Positions 6,391 through 15,154 of a stretch of 64,000 bases of DNA are shown here, in pieces. The DNA lies in assembly GCA_965243335.1 (NCBI GenBank), contig OZ251545.1:2232001-2296000 (forward strand), read 5' to 3'. The position numbers and the translations under genes are program-made. Under the pieces are notes generated by a model that saw only the letters and a program-made list of their open reading frames with translations, ran no database searches and was not told where the DNA came from. This stretch comes from JAJDXW01 sp965243335 (GTDB taxonomy: Bacteria > Pseudomonadota > Gammaproteobacteria > HK1). Position 1 is the stretch's first letter, and the number at the start of each line of letters is the position of its first letter.

Positions 6391-8682
6391 GTGAGCGTGA
6401 ACCAGGACTCGGGGAACGGTTTCAAGTGGGTCGGGTCGCGTCCGGTCCGGCCCGACGGGGTGGACAAGGTGACCGGACGCGCCCGGTTCGCGGCCGACCA
6501 GTCGCTGCCGGGGATGCTCGTCGGGGCGATCCTCCGCAGTCCCCACGCCCACGCGCGCATCCGATCCATCGACACTTCCCGGGCCGAAGCCCTGCCCGGG
6601 GTGAAGGCGGTCCTCACGTCGAGCGACCTTCCCGACCACCCGTCGGTGTACGTCGGCCCCGAGCGGGTCCAGATCAACTTCGCGCACATGACGCGGAACG
6701 TCATGGCCCGCGAGAAGGCGCTGTACGAAGGGCATTCGGTGGCGGCGGTGGCGGCCACGACGAAGGCGGTCGCCGACGAGGCCCTCTCGCTCATCGACGT
6801 CGACTACGAGGCGCTGCCGCACGTCATCGACGTGAAGGAGGCGATGCGCCCCGGCGCCCCGCTGCTCCATCCCGACATGTACACCCGCGGCGTGGACCCC
6901 GCTCCGGACCGGCCGTCGAACGTCGCCAAGCAGGCCGAGATCGGGATCGGCGACGTCGCCGCCGGCTTCCGCGAGGCGGAGGAGACGGTCGAGATGGAGT
7001 TCACGACCCGCCCGGTCCATCAGGGCTACATCGAGCCCCATGCCTGCGTCGCCCGCTACAACGAGGACGGGCAGGCGGAGATCTGGGGGTCGAGCCAGGG
7101 CCACTTCCAGATCCGCGCCTTCACCGCGAAGCTCCTCGGCCTCGCGCTCTCGGACCTGCGGGTGACCCCAGCCGAGATCGGAGGCGGGTTCGGGGGCAAG
7201 ACGGTGGTGTACCTCGAGCCGATCGCCCTCGCCCTCGCCCGCAAGAGCGGGCGGCCGGTCAAGCTCGCGATGAGCCGGGCAGAGGTCTTCAAGGCGACCG
7301 GCCCGACCTCCGGGGCGGCGATGACGGTGAAGCTCGGGGCGACCCGGGACGGCCGGATCACCGCCGCCGAAGGCGCCTTCCGGTTCCAGGCGGGGGCGTT
7401 TCCGGGGTCTCCGGTGGTCAACGCCTGCATGTGCGCGTTCGCCCCCTACGCCCTCGAGAACGTGCGCACGGTGGGCTACGACGTGGTGTGCAACCGGCCG
7501 AAGTCCGCCGCCTACCGCGCTCCCGGCTCGCCGATCTCCGCCTTCGCGGTCGAGAGCGCCCTGGACGTGCTCGCCCGCAAGCTCGGTATCGACCCGCTCG
7601 AGCTGCGCCGGCGCAACGCGGCCCGGGAGGGTACGCAGGCCGCGTACGGGCCGAAGTTCGGCGCCATCGGCTACGTGGATACGATCGAGGCGCTCGAGAA
7701 CCATCCCCACTACCGCACCCCCCTCGGGCCGAACCAGGGGCGGGGGGTCGCCTCCGGATACTGGTTCAACGCCGGCGGCGAATCGAGCGCCACGATCCAC
7801 CTCGGGGAGGACGGCACCGCGACGGTCGCGACCGGGAGCCCGGACATCGGGGGCTCGCGGGCGTCGATGGCGATCATGGCCGCCGAGACCCTCGGCATCG
7901 ACTACGAGCGGGTTCGGCCGATCGTGGCCGACACCGCCTCGATCGGCTTCACCGGGGTGACCGGCGGCAGCCGGGTCACCCTGGCCACCGGGCTCGCGGT
8001 GATCACCGCGGCGCAAAAGCTCATCGATGACCTGCGGCGGCGCGCCGCCCTCATCTGGGACGTCGACGCCGACGGGGTCGTCTGGGAGGACGGGCGCGCG
8101 AAGCCCGCGAGCAGCAACGTGGGCGACTTCGAGCCGCTCTCCCTCCAGGAGATCGCGGCGAAGAAGAGCCAGACCGGCGGCCCCATCAGCGCGAGCGCGT
8201 CGGTGAACGCGGCCGGCGTCGGCCCGGGCTTCTCGACCCAGGTATGCGACGTGGAGGTGGACCCCGAGACCGGGAAGGTGACCATCCTCAGGTGGACCGC
8301 CGCCCAGGACGTCGGGCGCGCGATCCACCCGAGCTACGTCGAGGGGCAGATCCAGGGCGGCGCGGTCCAGGGGATCGGATGGGCGCTGAACGAGGAGTAC
8401 GTCTACGACGACGAAGGCCGCTTGGAGAACCCGGGCTTCCTCGACTACCGGATGCCGGTCGCTTCGGACCTGCCGATGATCGAGGCGGTGCTGGTGGAGA
8501 CGCCGAACCCCGGCCACCCGTACGGGGTGAAGGGGGTCGGGGAGGTCAACATCTGCCCGCCGATGGCGGCGGTCGCGAATGCGATCGAGGACGCGGTCGG
8601 GGTCCGGATGACGGGGCTGCCCATGTCCCCTCCCCGGCTGCTCGAGACGCTCGACACCCGGCTTCCCGACAGCCCGGACTGA
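6391..8682 (+). CDS. Molybdopterin-binding subunit of a xanthine dehydrogenase-family hydroxylase
   Basis: The 763-residue protein is the large, molybdenum-cofactor-binding subunit of a CoxL/XdhB-type hydroxylase. It begins with the small a/b hammerhead ('RPDGVDKVTGRARFAADQ'). It contains 'GGGFGGKTV', 'AYRAPGSPISAFAVES' and the C-terminal 'YGVKGVGEVNICPP', whose Glu is the expected catalytic base. Such enzymes hydroxylate N-heterocycles, aldehydes or CO, taking oxygen from water. The CO-dehydrogenase active-site loop with Cys is absent. Neither the FAD nor the 2Fe-2S partner subunit is encoded nearby, so partners must be elsewhere or the protein acts in another arrangement. The GTG start follows AAGAAGGGA. 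Confidence 0.88.
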   Translation: MSVNQDSGNGFKWVGSRPVRPDGVDKVTGRARFAADQSLPGMLVGAILRSPHAHARIRSIDTSRAEALPGVKAVLTSSDLPDHPSVYVGPERVQINFAHMTRNVMAREKALYEGHSVAAVAATTKAVADEALSLIDVDYEALPHVIDVKEAMRPGAPLLHPDMYTRGVDPAPDRPSNVAKQAEIGIGDVAAGFREAEETVEMEFTTRPVHQGYIEPHACVARYNEDGQAEIWGSSQGHFQIRAFTAKLLGLALSDLRVTPAEIGGGFGGKTVVYLEPIALALARKSGRPVKLAMSRAEVFKATGPTSGAAMTVKLGATRDGRITAAEGAFRFQAGAFPGSPVVNACMCAFAPYALENVRTVGYDVVCNRPKSAAYRAPGSPISAFAVESALDVLARKLGIDPLELRRRNAAREGTQAAYGPKFGAIGYVDTIEALENHPHYRTPLGPNQGRGVASGYWFNAGGESSATIHLGEDGTATVATGSPDIGGSRASMAIMAAETLGIDYERVRPIVADTASIGFTGVTGGSRVTLATGLAVITAAQKLIDDLRRRAALIWDVDADGVVWEDGRAKPASSNVGDFEPLSLQEIAAKKSQTGGPISASASVNAAGVGPGFSTQVCDVEVDPETGKVTILRWTAAQDVGRAIHPSYVEGQIQGGAVQGIGWALNEEYVYDDEGRLENPGFLDYRMPVASDLPMIEAVLVETPNPGHPYGVKGVGEVNICPPMAAVANAIEDAVGVRMTGLPMSPPRLLETLDTRLPDSPD

Positions 8683-8898
8683 GGGAGCCGAGCTTCGCCC
8701 GCCGGGGGCGCTTCCTCGGGTCCCCGTCCGATGCTCGGGTGTGACGAGGGCGCGAGGGCGGCGCGCCATGCCTCCCGCCCCTGCGCCGCAGCCAGTCGAT
8801 GTTCGAGTCCCCCGGACGCGACCGGCCGGGCCGGCGTGATCCGGCAGGCAGCGGCCTCCGGTGGGCGGAGGCGCGAGGGTCCATAGTGGACCGGGGAA

Positions 8899-8975
<77 letters not shown>

Positions 8976-9103
8976 TAGACGTCTCGACCTCCCTGTCTGC
9001 CGGAAGACGGGGAGCTTCCGCCCCCCTCCCCCGCTTCGTTCGCCCCGCTCCGGCTCGGGGCGCGCCGGCCCGCACGTCCCGCCCCGGCCTCCCGCCGTCG
9101 GCG

Positions 9104-9460
9104 CTAGTGCCGCAGGATCGCGAGGATCTCCTCCAGCTCTATCCGCACCTGGCGGACGATCTGCCGGCTCTGTTCGCTGTCACGCTTCGATTCGCCGCTC
9201 GCAAGCTTCTGCCGCGCCCCGGCGATCGTGTACTCGTGCTCCCAGAGCAGGCTCCGGATCTGCCGGATCAGGATCACGTCCTGCCGCTGGTAGTAGCGCC
9301 GGTTCCCCCGGCGCTTGATGGGTTTCAGGGTCGGGAACTCCTGCTCCCAGTACCGCAGCACGTGCTGCTTGACCGCGCACAGGTCGCTCACCTCACCGAT
9401 CGTGAAGTACCGCTTCGCCGGGATCGGCGGAAGCTCGCTATTTGCCGAAGGATCGAGCAC
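9104..9460 (-). CDS. MerR-family transcriptional regulator
   Basis: The 118-residue protein carries an N-terminal MerR winged helix: 'YFTIGEVSDLCAVKQHVLRY' and then 'WEQEFPTLKPIKRRGNRRYY' with the typical NRRYY wing. A helical C-terminal region rich in Arg and Glu probably mediates dimerisation. There is no cysteine-based metal site or large effector domain. The gene overlaps the end of ihfA by 23 bases on the same strand. This short MerR-like protein downstream of ihfA is a conserved gammaproteobacterial feature of unknown regulon. Confidence 0.85.
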   Translation of the reverse strand: MLDPSANSELPPIPAKRYFTIGEVSDLCAVKQHVLRYWEQEFPTLKPIKRRGNRRYYQRQDVILIRQIRSLLWEHEYTIAGARQKLASGESKRDSEQSRQIVRQVRIELEEILAILRH

Positions 9461-9740
9461 CGGCCTCCACCCGTGTCTTGAGCTTGATCCCGGGCCGGAA
9501 GGTCACCACCCGCCGGGCGGTTATCGTCGCCGCCGTGCCCGTCTTCGGGTTCCGCCCCGGACGTTCGGCCTTGTCGCGAAGGTCGAAGTTGCCGAAGCCG
9601 GAGAGCTTCACCGGCTCCCCGGACTCCAGGGAAGCGCGCAGCTCCTCGAACAGATGGTCCACGAACTCCCGCGCCTCGCGCTTGTTGAGCCCGAGCTCGT
9701 CAAAGAGACACTCGACCATGTCCACCTTGGTCAGCGCCAT
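9438..9740 (-). CDS. ihfA: Integration host factor subunit alpha
   Basis: The 100-residue HU/IHF-fold protein starts MALTKVDMVECLFDELGLNK and contains the DNA-bending arm with 'GRNPKTGTAATITARRVVTF', including the conserved Pro that intercalates into the minor groove. IHF bends DNA in the nucleoid for recombination, replication and sigma54 transcription; the beta subunit is not in this window. The start at 9740 is one base beyond the pheT stop, so translation is probably coupled. An upstream in-frame extension into pheT is not conserved and was rejected. Confidence 0.95.
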   Translation of the reverse strand: MALTKVDMVECLFDELGLNKREAREFVDHLFEELRASLESGEPVKLSGFGNFDLRDKAERPGRNPKTGTAATITARRVVTFRPGIKLKTRVEAGARSFGK

Positions 9741-9741
9741 C

Positions 9742-12189
9742 CTACCCCCGCAACGCGGCTCCCAGCTCGGCTTCCAGCCCGGCGACGATGGCCTCGACGA
9801 GCCCATCGACCTCCGTATCGTCTAGCGTGCGCGAATCGGAGCGGAAGGTCAAGCCGATCGCGACGCTCTTCCTGCCCGCGCCGATCCCTTCGCCCCGGTA
9901 GAGATCGAAGACCACCACGTCGTTCAGGGTCGCGGGGGCGGCCCGGCGGATCACGCCCAGGAGCCGTTCGACCGCGATCCCCTCGTCCAGGAGGACCGCG
10001 AGGTCCCGCCGCACCGAGGGGTAGCGCGACACGGGCGCGTATGCGGGGAGCCGCGCGGTCGAGAGAGGAGCGAGGGCGATCTCGAACACGAATGCCGGGG
10101 CCGGGAGCCCGAGCTGCCGGCGCACGCTCGGATGCAGCGCGCCGATGAGGCCCACCGGCTCGCCGCCGTCGCGGATCTCCGCGGTCTGCGCGGGATGGAG
10201 GGCGGGATGGACGAACGGCGCGAACGAGAACCGCTCCGGCTGCCCGGTGAGCCCCAGCAGGGCCTCGACGTCGGACTTCAGGTCGAAGAAGTCGACCTCC
10301 CGGTCCGCGCTTCCCCACTGCTCGGGGTGGGCCGGCCCCATCGCGGCGGCCGCGATGCAGCGCTCCTGGTCGACGTCCGCGACCTGGTCCCGGCCCCGGT
10401 CGCCCCACCCGACCACGTCCCCGATCCGGGCGGTCAGCTTCGGGTCCCGCCGGAAGCGGAGCCCGGTCTCGAACAGCCGGACGCGGCGTTCCTGCCGGTT
10501 GGCGTTCCGCACGAGCGCCCCGCACAGCCCCATCCACAGGTGGGTCCGCATCACGGAGAGCTCCGAGGAGATGGGGTTCGCGAGGCGGATCGGGGGCGTC
10601 TCCGGATCGAGCAGCGATTGCAGCGCCGGGTCCACGAAGCTGTAGGTCACCGCCTCCTGGTAGCCCCGGTCCACCAGCGCCCGGCGGAGCCGGGAGACCG
10701 GAACCCCGGCTTCGGGGTCCCCTCCGGGGCGAACGGTCCCTTCGACCTCCGCCGCCGGAACCCGGTCGTAGCCCGCGAGGCGGACCACCTCCTCGATCAG
10801 GTCTTCTTCGATCGCGACGTCGAAGCGGTGGGTCGGGGGGGTGACCGACCAGCCGCCTTCGGCCTCCGTGACCTCCATTCCAAGCCACCGCAGGCCGTTC
10901 GCGACCTCGACGGCCGACAGCGCCATGCCGAGCACCCGCTCGATCCGCGCCGCCCGGAGCCGGATCGCCGAGCGGACCGGCAGATGGGAAGGCGCCCGTT
11001 CGTCCACGACCGGGCCGGGCCGCCCGCCCGCGATCTCGAGCAGGAGCCGGGTCGCGCGCTCGAGCGCGGACTTCTGGAGGCCGGGGTCGACCCCGCGCTC
11101 GAACCGGTGGGAGGCGTCGGTGTTGAGCTTGTAGAGCCGCGGCTCCCCCATGAGGTCGGCAGGGGCGAACCACGCGCTCTCGAGGAATACGTCGCGGGTC
11201 GCCCCCGACACCGCGGTATCGAGCCCGCCCATGATCCCGGCGAGCGCGACCGGGCGCCGGTGGTCGGCGATGACGAGGGTGGACGGGCGAAGCTCGACGT
11301 CCCGCTCGTCGAGGAGGGTCAGGCGCTCGCCGGCGCGCGCGCGCCGGACCCGGATGCCCCCCTCCAGCCGATGGAGGTCGAAGGCGTGCAGGGGCTGTCC
11401 GAGCTCGAGCATGACGTAGTTGGTCACGTCCACGATCGGGGACACGGCCCGGACCCCGCATCTCCGCAGGCGCTCGGCCATCCATAGCGGGGTCTTCGCG
11501 GCGGGGTCGCCCCCCCGCACCACCCGCCCCGCGTAGCGGGCGCACCCCTCGGGGGCTTCGAGTACGACGGGGAGCCGGTCCTCGATCTCGGGGGCCACCG
11601 GGTCCAGCGCGGGGCCGCGAACGGGCTGCCGGTGGATCGCGCCGACCTCGCGCGCGACCCCGGCGACGCTGAGACAGTCGCCGCGGTCCGGGGTCACGCT
11701 CAGGTCGAAGACGGGGTCGTCGAGGCCCAGCACCTCCCGGACGTCCGCCCCCGGAGGCGCGTCCGGGTCGAGCTCGATGATCCCGTCGTGGTCCTCGCCG
11801 ATCCCGAGCTCGCGCATGGAGAGCAGCATTCCCTCCGATGCCGCCCCCCGGATCTTCGCGCGCCGGACCTTGACCCCGCCCGCGATCCGGGCCCCGGGCC
11901 GGGCCAGCGCCGCCCGCATCCCCGCCCGCGCGTTCGGAGCGCCGCACACCACCTCGACCCGTTCGCCGCCCCCGCCGGGATCGACCACGCAGAGCTTCAA
12001 CCGGTCCGCGTTCGGATGCGGCCGGGCCTCCAGCACCTCGGCGACCACCACCCCGGAGAACCCTCCGGGCGAGGCGGCCGGCGCCACGGACTCCACCTCC
12101 AGGCCGGCCTGGGTGAGCTGCTCGGCGAGCGCGCTGGTGGTCAAGCCGGGGTCGACCCATCCCAGGAGCCAGTCCTCGCTGAACTTCAT
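9742..12189 (-). CDS. pheT: Phenylalanine-tRNA ligase beta subunit
   Basis: The 815-residue beta subunit starts MKFSEDWLLGWVDPGLTTSA. It has the tRNA-binding EMAP-like domain ('VVVAEVLEARPHPNADRLKL'), B3/B4 editing domain, B5 domain ('RAARIERVLGMALS') and a C-terminal ferredoxin-fold anticodon-binding domain ('YPSVRRDLAVLLDEGI'). With PheS it forms the heterotetramer that charges tRNA-Phe and hydrolyses mischarged Tyr-tRNA. Length is near the family norm of about 795. It lies between pheS and ihfA in the usual order, though separated from pheS by 178 bases. Confidence 0.97.
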   Translation of the reverse strand: MKFSEDWLLGWVDPGLTTSALAEQLTQAGLEVESVAPAASPGGFSGVVVAEVLEARPHPNADRLKLCVVDPGGGGERVEVVCGAPNARAGMRAALARPGARIAGGVKVRRAKIRGAASEGMLLSMRELGIGEDHDGIIELDPDAPPGADVREVLGLDDPVFDLSVTPDRGDCLSVAGVAREVGAIHRQPVRGPALDPVAPEIEDRLPVVLEAPEGCARYAGRVVRGGDPAAKTPLWMAERLRRCGVRAVSPIVDVTNYVMLELGQPLHAFDLHRLEGGIRVRRARAGERLTLLDERDVELRPSTLVIADHRRPVALAGIMGGLDTAVSGATRDVFLESAWFAPADLMGEPRLYKLNTDASHRFERGVDPGLQKSALERATRLLLEIAGGRPGPVVDERAPSHLPVRSAIRLRAARIERVLGMALSAVEVANGLRWLGMEVTEAEGGWSVTPPTHRFDVAIEEDLIEEVVRLAGYDRVPAAEVEGTVRPGGDPEAGVPVSRLRRALVDRGYQEAVTYSFVDPALQSLLDPETPPIRLANPISSELSVMRTHLWMGLCGALVRNANRQERRVRLFETGLRFRRDPKLTARIGDVVGWGDRGRDQVADVDQERCIAAAAMGPAHPEQWGSADREVDFFDLKSDVEALLGLTGQPERFSFAPFVHPALHPAQTAEIRDGGEPVGLIGALHPSVRRQLGLPAPAFVFEIALAPLSTARLPAYAPVSRYPSVRRDLAVLLDEGIAVERLLGVIRRAAPATLNDVVVFDLYRGEGIGAGRKSVAIGLTFRSDSRTLDDTEVDGLVEAIVAGLEAELGAALRG

Positions 12190-12367
12190 GCGACGGCCCG
12201 GCCGAGGTTCCCGATCATGGAAGGAGATCCCCTGAACCGCCCTTGCTTCAAAGGCGAAACAGCAGGATACGAATCGGAATGGGAGTGGTTCTTCCGCATG
12301 GTCCTTCGTCTTCCGGGACCCGTGCCCGCCCCCTCCCCTTGCGGGCAGGGCCGCGCGGCGCGGGACC

Positions 12368-13402
12368 CTAGCCGCCGCCCGCGAACTGGCGCAGGAACGG
12401 GAGGTCGTTGTCCATGAACAGGCGAAGGTCGTCGACCCCGTAGCGCAGCATGGCGATCCGCTCCGCCCCCATTCCGAAGGCGAAGCCGGTGTAGCGTTCG
12501 CTGTCGATGCCGACGTTCGCGAGCACGTTCGGGTGCACCATCCCGCTCCCCAGGATCTCGAGCCACCCGGTCTGGCCGCAGACCCGGCACCTCTCCCCGC
12601 CGCAGATGACGCACTGGATGTCCACCTCCGCGGAAGGCTCGGTGAAGGGAAAGTAGGAAGGCCGGAACCGGATATCCAGGTCCGCCTCGAAGACGTGCCG
12701 GCAGAACGCGGCCAGAGTTCCCTTCAGTTGCGCGAAGCTCGCGCGCTCGTCCACCACGAGCCCCTCGATCTGCTGGAACATCGGGGTATGGGTGAGGTCG
12801 GAGTCGCACCGGTACACCCGCCCGATGGCGATGATCCGCAACGGAGGCGGCTGTACCGCCATGACCCGGATCTGCATGTTCGACGTGTGGGTCCGGAGCA
12901 GGAGCCCGTCGTCGAAGTAGAACGTGTCGTGCATCGCCCGCGCCGGATGATGGGCAGGGATGTTGAGCGCCTCGAAGTTGTGGAAGTCGTCCTCGATCTC
13001 CGGCCCCTCGACGATCTCGAAGCCGAGGCGCCGGAAGAAGGTCTCGATCCGCTCCAGGGTCCGGGTGACCGGGTGGAGGCCCCCGGCCCGCGGTCCGCGC
13101 CCGGGCAGGGTGACGTCGATCCGCTCGCTCCCGAGCTCGGCGTCCACCGCGGCCCGGGCCAGCGCCTCCCGGCGCGCGCGCGCCGCCTTCTCGAGAGCGT
13201 TCTTGAGCTGGTTGAGCGCCTGGCCGGCCGCCGGTCGCTCTTCGGCCGGAAGCGAGCCGAGGCCGCGGAGCCGCTCGGTGACGACCCCCTGACGGCCGAG
13301 GAAGCGAGCCCGCACGCTCTCCATCTCGTCGCGGGTCGCGGCGGCGGCCAGCGCGTCGAGGGCCTGCGTCTTGAGGTCTTCGATCTCGGTCAACATGTCC
13401 AC
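12368..13402 (-). CDS. pheS: Phenylalanine-tRNA ligase alpha subunit
   Basis: The 344-residue class II synthetase subunit begins with a coiled-coil N-terminal arm (about 1-85) and has 'TLPGRGPRAGGLHPVTRTLE', class II motif 2 ('YRCDSDLTHTPMFQQIEGLV') and motif 3 ('GFAFGMGAERIAMLRYGVDD'). It carries the active site for phenylalanine activation. It lies in the infC-rpmI-rplT-pheS-pheT-ihfA block. The 178-base gap to pheT contains no gene; in relatives the two genes are nearly contiguous. Confidence 0.97.
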   Translation of the reverse strand: MDMLTEIEDLKTQALDALAAAATRDEMESVRARFLGRQGVVTERLRGLGSLPAEERPAAGQALNQLKNALEKAARARREALARAAVDAELGSERIDVTLPGRGPRAGGLHPVTRTLERIETFFRRLGFEIVEGPEIEDDFHNFEALNIPAHHPARAMHDTFYFDDGLLLRTHTSNMQIRVMAVQPPPLRIIAIGRVYRCDSDLTHTPMFQQIEGLVVDERASFAQLKGTLAAFCRHVFEADLDIRFRPSYFPFTEPSAEVDIQCVICGGERCRVCGQTGWLEILGSGMVHPNVLANVGIDSERYTGFAFGMGAERIAMLRYGVDDLRLFMDNDLPFLRQFAGGG

Positions 13403-13499
13403 CGCGATCCGAACCGCCCGTCCAGGGCGGAGCGCCGGGGCCGAGTGGGAGTCATCCGGGCGGGAGGACGCCCACCCGCCGCCCGCGCGGAGGGCCGCT

Positions 13500-13853
13500 C
13501 TAGAGGGCCGCCCCGGCCTGCCGGGCGATCACCCCGAACGCCGCCTTGTCCTCGACCGCCAGCTCGGCCAGGACCTTGCGGTCCAGGGCGATCCCGGCCT
13601 TGTCGAGCCCGTGCATGAAGCGGCTGTACGAGAGGCCGTGCTCCCGCGCCGCGGCGTTGATCCGCGCGATCCAGAGGGCCCGGAACTGCCGCTTGCGCTG
13701 CCGCCGATCCCGGTAGGCGTACTGGCCGGCCTTGATGACCGCCTGCTTGGCGACCCGGAAGCTGCGGCTCCGCGCGCCGTAGTAGCCCTTCGCCTGCTTG
13801 AGGATCTTCTTGCGCCGGGCGCGCGACTGGACGGGATTCCTTGCTCGGGGCAT
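13500..13853 (-). CDS. rplT: 50S ribosomal protein L20
   Basis: The 117-residue basic protein starts MPRARNPVQSRARRKKILKQ and has the L20 core 'KGYYGARSRSFRVAKQAVIK' and 'RDRRQRKRQFRALWIARINA'. L20 binds 23S rRNA early in 50S assembly and, in relatives, represses translation of the rpmI-rplT mRNA. It is 20 bases after rpmI in the same operon. Confidence 0.98.
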   Translation of the reverse strand: MPRARNPVQSRARRKKILKQAKGYYGARSRSFRVAKQAVIKAGQYAYRDRRQRKRQFRALWIARINAAAREHGLSYSRFMHGLDKAGIALDRKVLAELAVEDKAAFGVIARQAGAAL

Positions 13854-13873
13854 CGCCGGGTCTCCGGTCAGGC

Positions 13874-14071
13874 TCAGGCGTAGGGGAGAAGACGGCTGAC
13901 GGCCGAAGTGTCAGCCGGATCGATGACGGCCGGTGAACGAAGCTGACGCTTACGCTTCGGGGCCTTCTTGGTCAGGATGTGGCTCCGATAGGACTGCCGG
14001 CGCCGGAAGCCGCCGCCGGCGGCGCGCTTGAAGCGCTTCGCCGCCCCGCGGTTGGTCTTCATCTTGGGCAT
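13874..14071 (-). CDS. rpmI: 50S ribosomal protein L35
   Basis: The 65-residue protein starts MPKMKTNRGAAKRFKRAAGG and has the L35 pattern 'SHILTKKAPKRKRQLR'. It lies between infC and rplT, the universal order. The N-terminal half is unusually Gly/Arg-rich but colinear with the family. Confidence 0.97.
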   Translation of the reverse strand: MPKMKTNRGAAKRFKRAAGGGFRRRQSYRSHILTKKAPKRKRQLRSPAVIDPADTSAVSRLLPYA

Positions 14072-14099
14072 CTGATTCTCGCTTCGCCAAGTTGAGGGA

Positions 14100-14735
14100 T
14101 CAGCGGGCGGCGGCCTCGCCGCGAACCCCGTCGTCCGCCTCCCGGATCGGGGCGGCCGGACCCGCGGGAGACCCCTTCTCCGCCGCCTCGGTCGGCCGGC
14201 GGGCCTGCCGGGCGGGCGCGGGCTTGCGCGGGGTCATCACCATCGCGAGCCGGCGGCCCTCCAGCTTCGGGAACTGCTCGACCTTGGCCTCCTCCTCCAG
14301 GTCGCCTTCGATGCGCTGCAGCAGCTTCAGGCCGAGCTCCTGGTGCGCCATCTCCCGGCCCCGGAACCACAACGTGACCTTGATCTTGTGCCCGTGGTCG
14401 AGGAAACGCCTCAGGTTCCGCAGCTTGACCTGGTAGTCCCCGTCATCGGTCCCCGGCCGGAACTTGACCTCCTTGATCTGGGTCTGCTGCTGCCGGCGGC
14501 GCGCCGCCTGCCTCTTCTTGCTCTGCTGGAACTGGAACTTTCCGTAGTCCATCAACCGGCAGACGGGCGGATCGGCGTTGGGGGACATCTCGACCACGTC
14601 GAAGCCCCGCTGCTCGGCTTCCGCCAGCGCCTCGTCCACGGAAAGGATCCCGAGCTGGGACCCGTCCTCGCCGATCAACCGGAGTCTCTCGGCCCGGATC
14701 TCGCCGTTGACGCGATTGCGTTTTTCCGCTGCGAT
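14100..14735 (-). CDS. infC: Translation initiation factor IF-3, probable AUC start
   Basis: The factor binds the 30S subunit and enforces start-codon fidelity. Family motifs are clear: 'NRVNGEIRAERLRLIG', 'SPNADPPVCRLMDYGKFQFQ', 'KFRPGTDDGDYQVKLRNLRR' and 'FRGREMAHQELG'. I place the start at an ATC codon (14735-14733), with a GGGGGAG ribosome site five bases upstream; no ATG, GTG or TTG lies closer. IF-3 genes of relatives start with a rare AUU-type codon used for autoregulation. The nearest ordinary alternative is a GTG at 14780, adding 15 unconserved residues. A 35-residue Ala/Pro-rich C-terminal tail exceeds the usual length. Confidence 0.93.
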   Translation of the reverse strand: MAAEKRNRVNGEIRAERLRLIGEDGSQLGILSVDEALAEAEQRGFDVVEMSPNADPPVCRLMDYGKFQFQQSKKRQAARRRQQQTQIKEVKFRPGTDDGDYQVKLRNLRRFLDHGHKIKVTLWFRGREMAHQELGLKLLQRIEGDLEEEAKVEQFPKLEGRRLAMVMTPRKPAPARQARRPTEAAEKGSPAGPAAPIREADDGVRGEAAAR

Positions 14736-14852
14736 GCCCGCTCCCCCATTCTCGCGATCCGTGTCCGCCGTGCCTCGCACGGCCCCGCCGCGCCGCGTGG
14801 CGGCGAATCATACGCACGCGGTCCGGGATACTCAACCCCGGCGCGACACCCC

Positions 14853-15040
14853 GAGGCATGTGCGCTGTGGGGGTTTTGCGTCGGCACACCGCTCGCCAAC
14901 ACCGCTGGGTACGCCGGCGTCTCGCCGGCATTCGCGTCCCCGATCGCGCCGCCCCCGGGCCGGCGGGACGCCGGCGTACCCAGGGATGGCGTACCCAGGG
15001 GCGTTCGCCATTGGCGAAAGCCCATCGCGCACATGCCTCA
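14853..15040. repeat. Palindromic dispersed element, copy C (two right ends)
   Basis: Both outer ends of this copy are the element's right end in inverted orientation: AGGCATGTGCGC on the left and GCGCACATGCCT on the right, around the usual arms (TGGGTACGCCGGCGTCTC and complement). A short internal direct duplication (GGCGTACCCAGGGATGGCGTACCCAGG) is also present. It lies between the divergent infC and thrS genes. Confidence 0.8.
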
Positions 15041-15154
15041 CGGAGAACGCACGTTGCGGCCCGGCCCGTGCTTCGGTAGGGTGCGCGCCGCCGGGGCCGC
15101 CGCCGCGCGGCGTCCCGAATCGAACGTGCGCCTCCGGGTAACGAGGACCAGGCC

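Noticed and set aside
12190..12367. A small gene between pheS and pheT
   Set aside because: The 178-base gap has short frames only, none with a ribosome site or a recognisable product.
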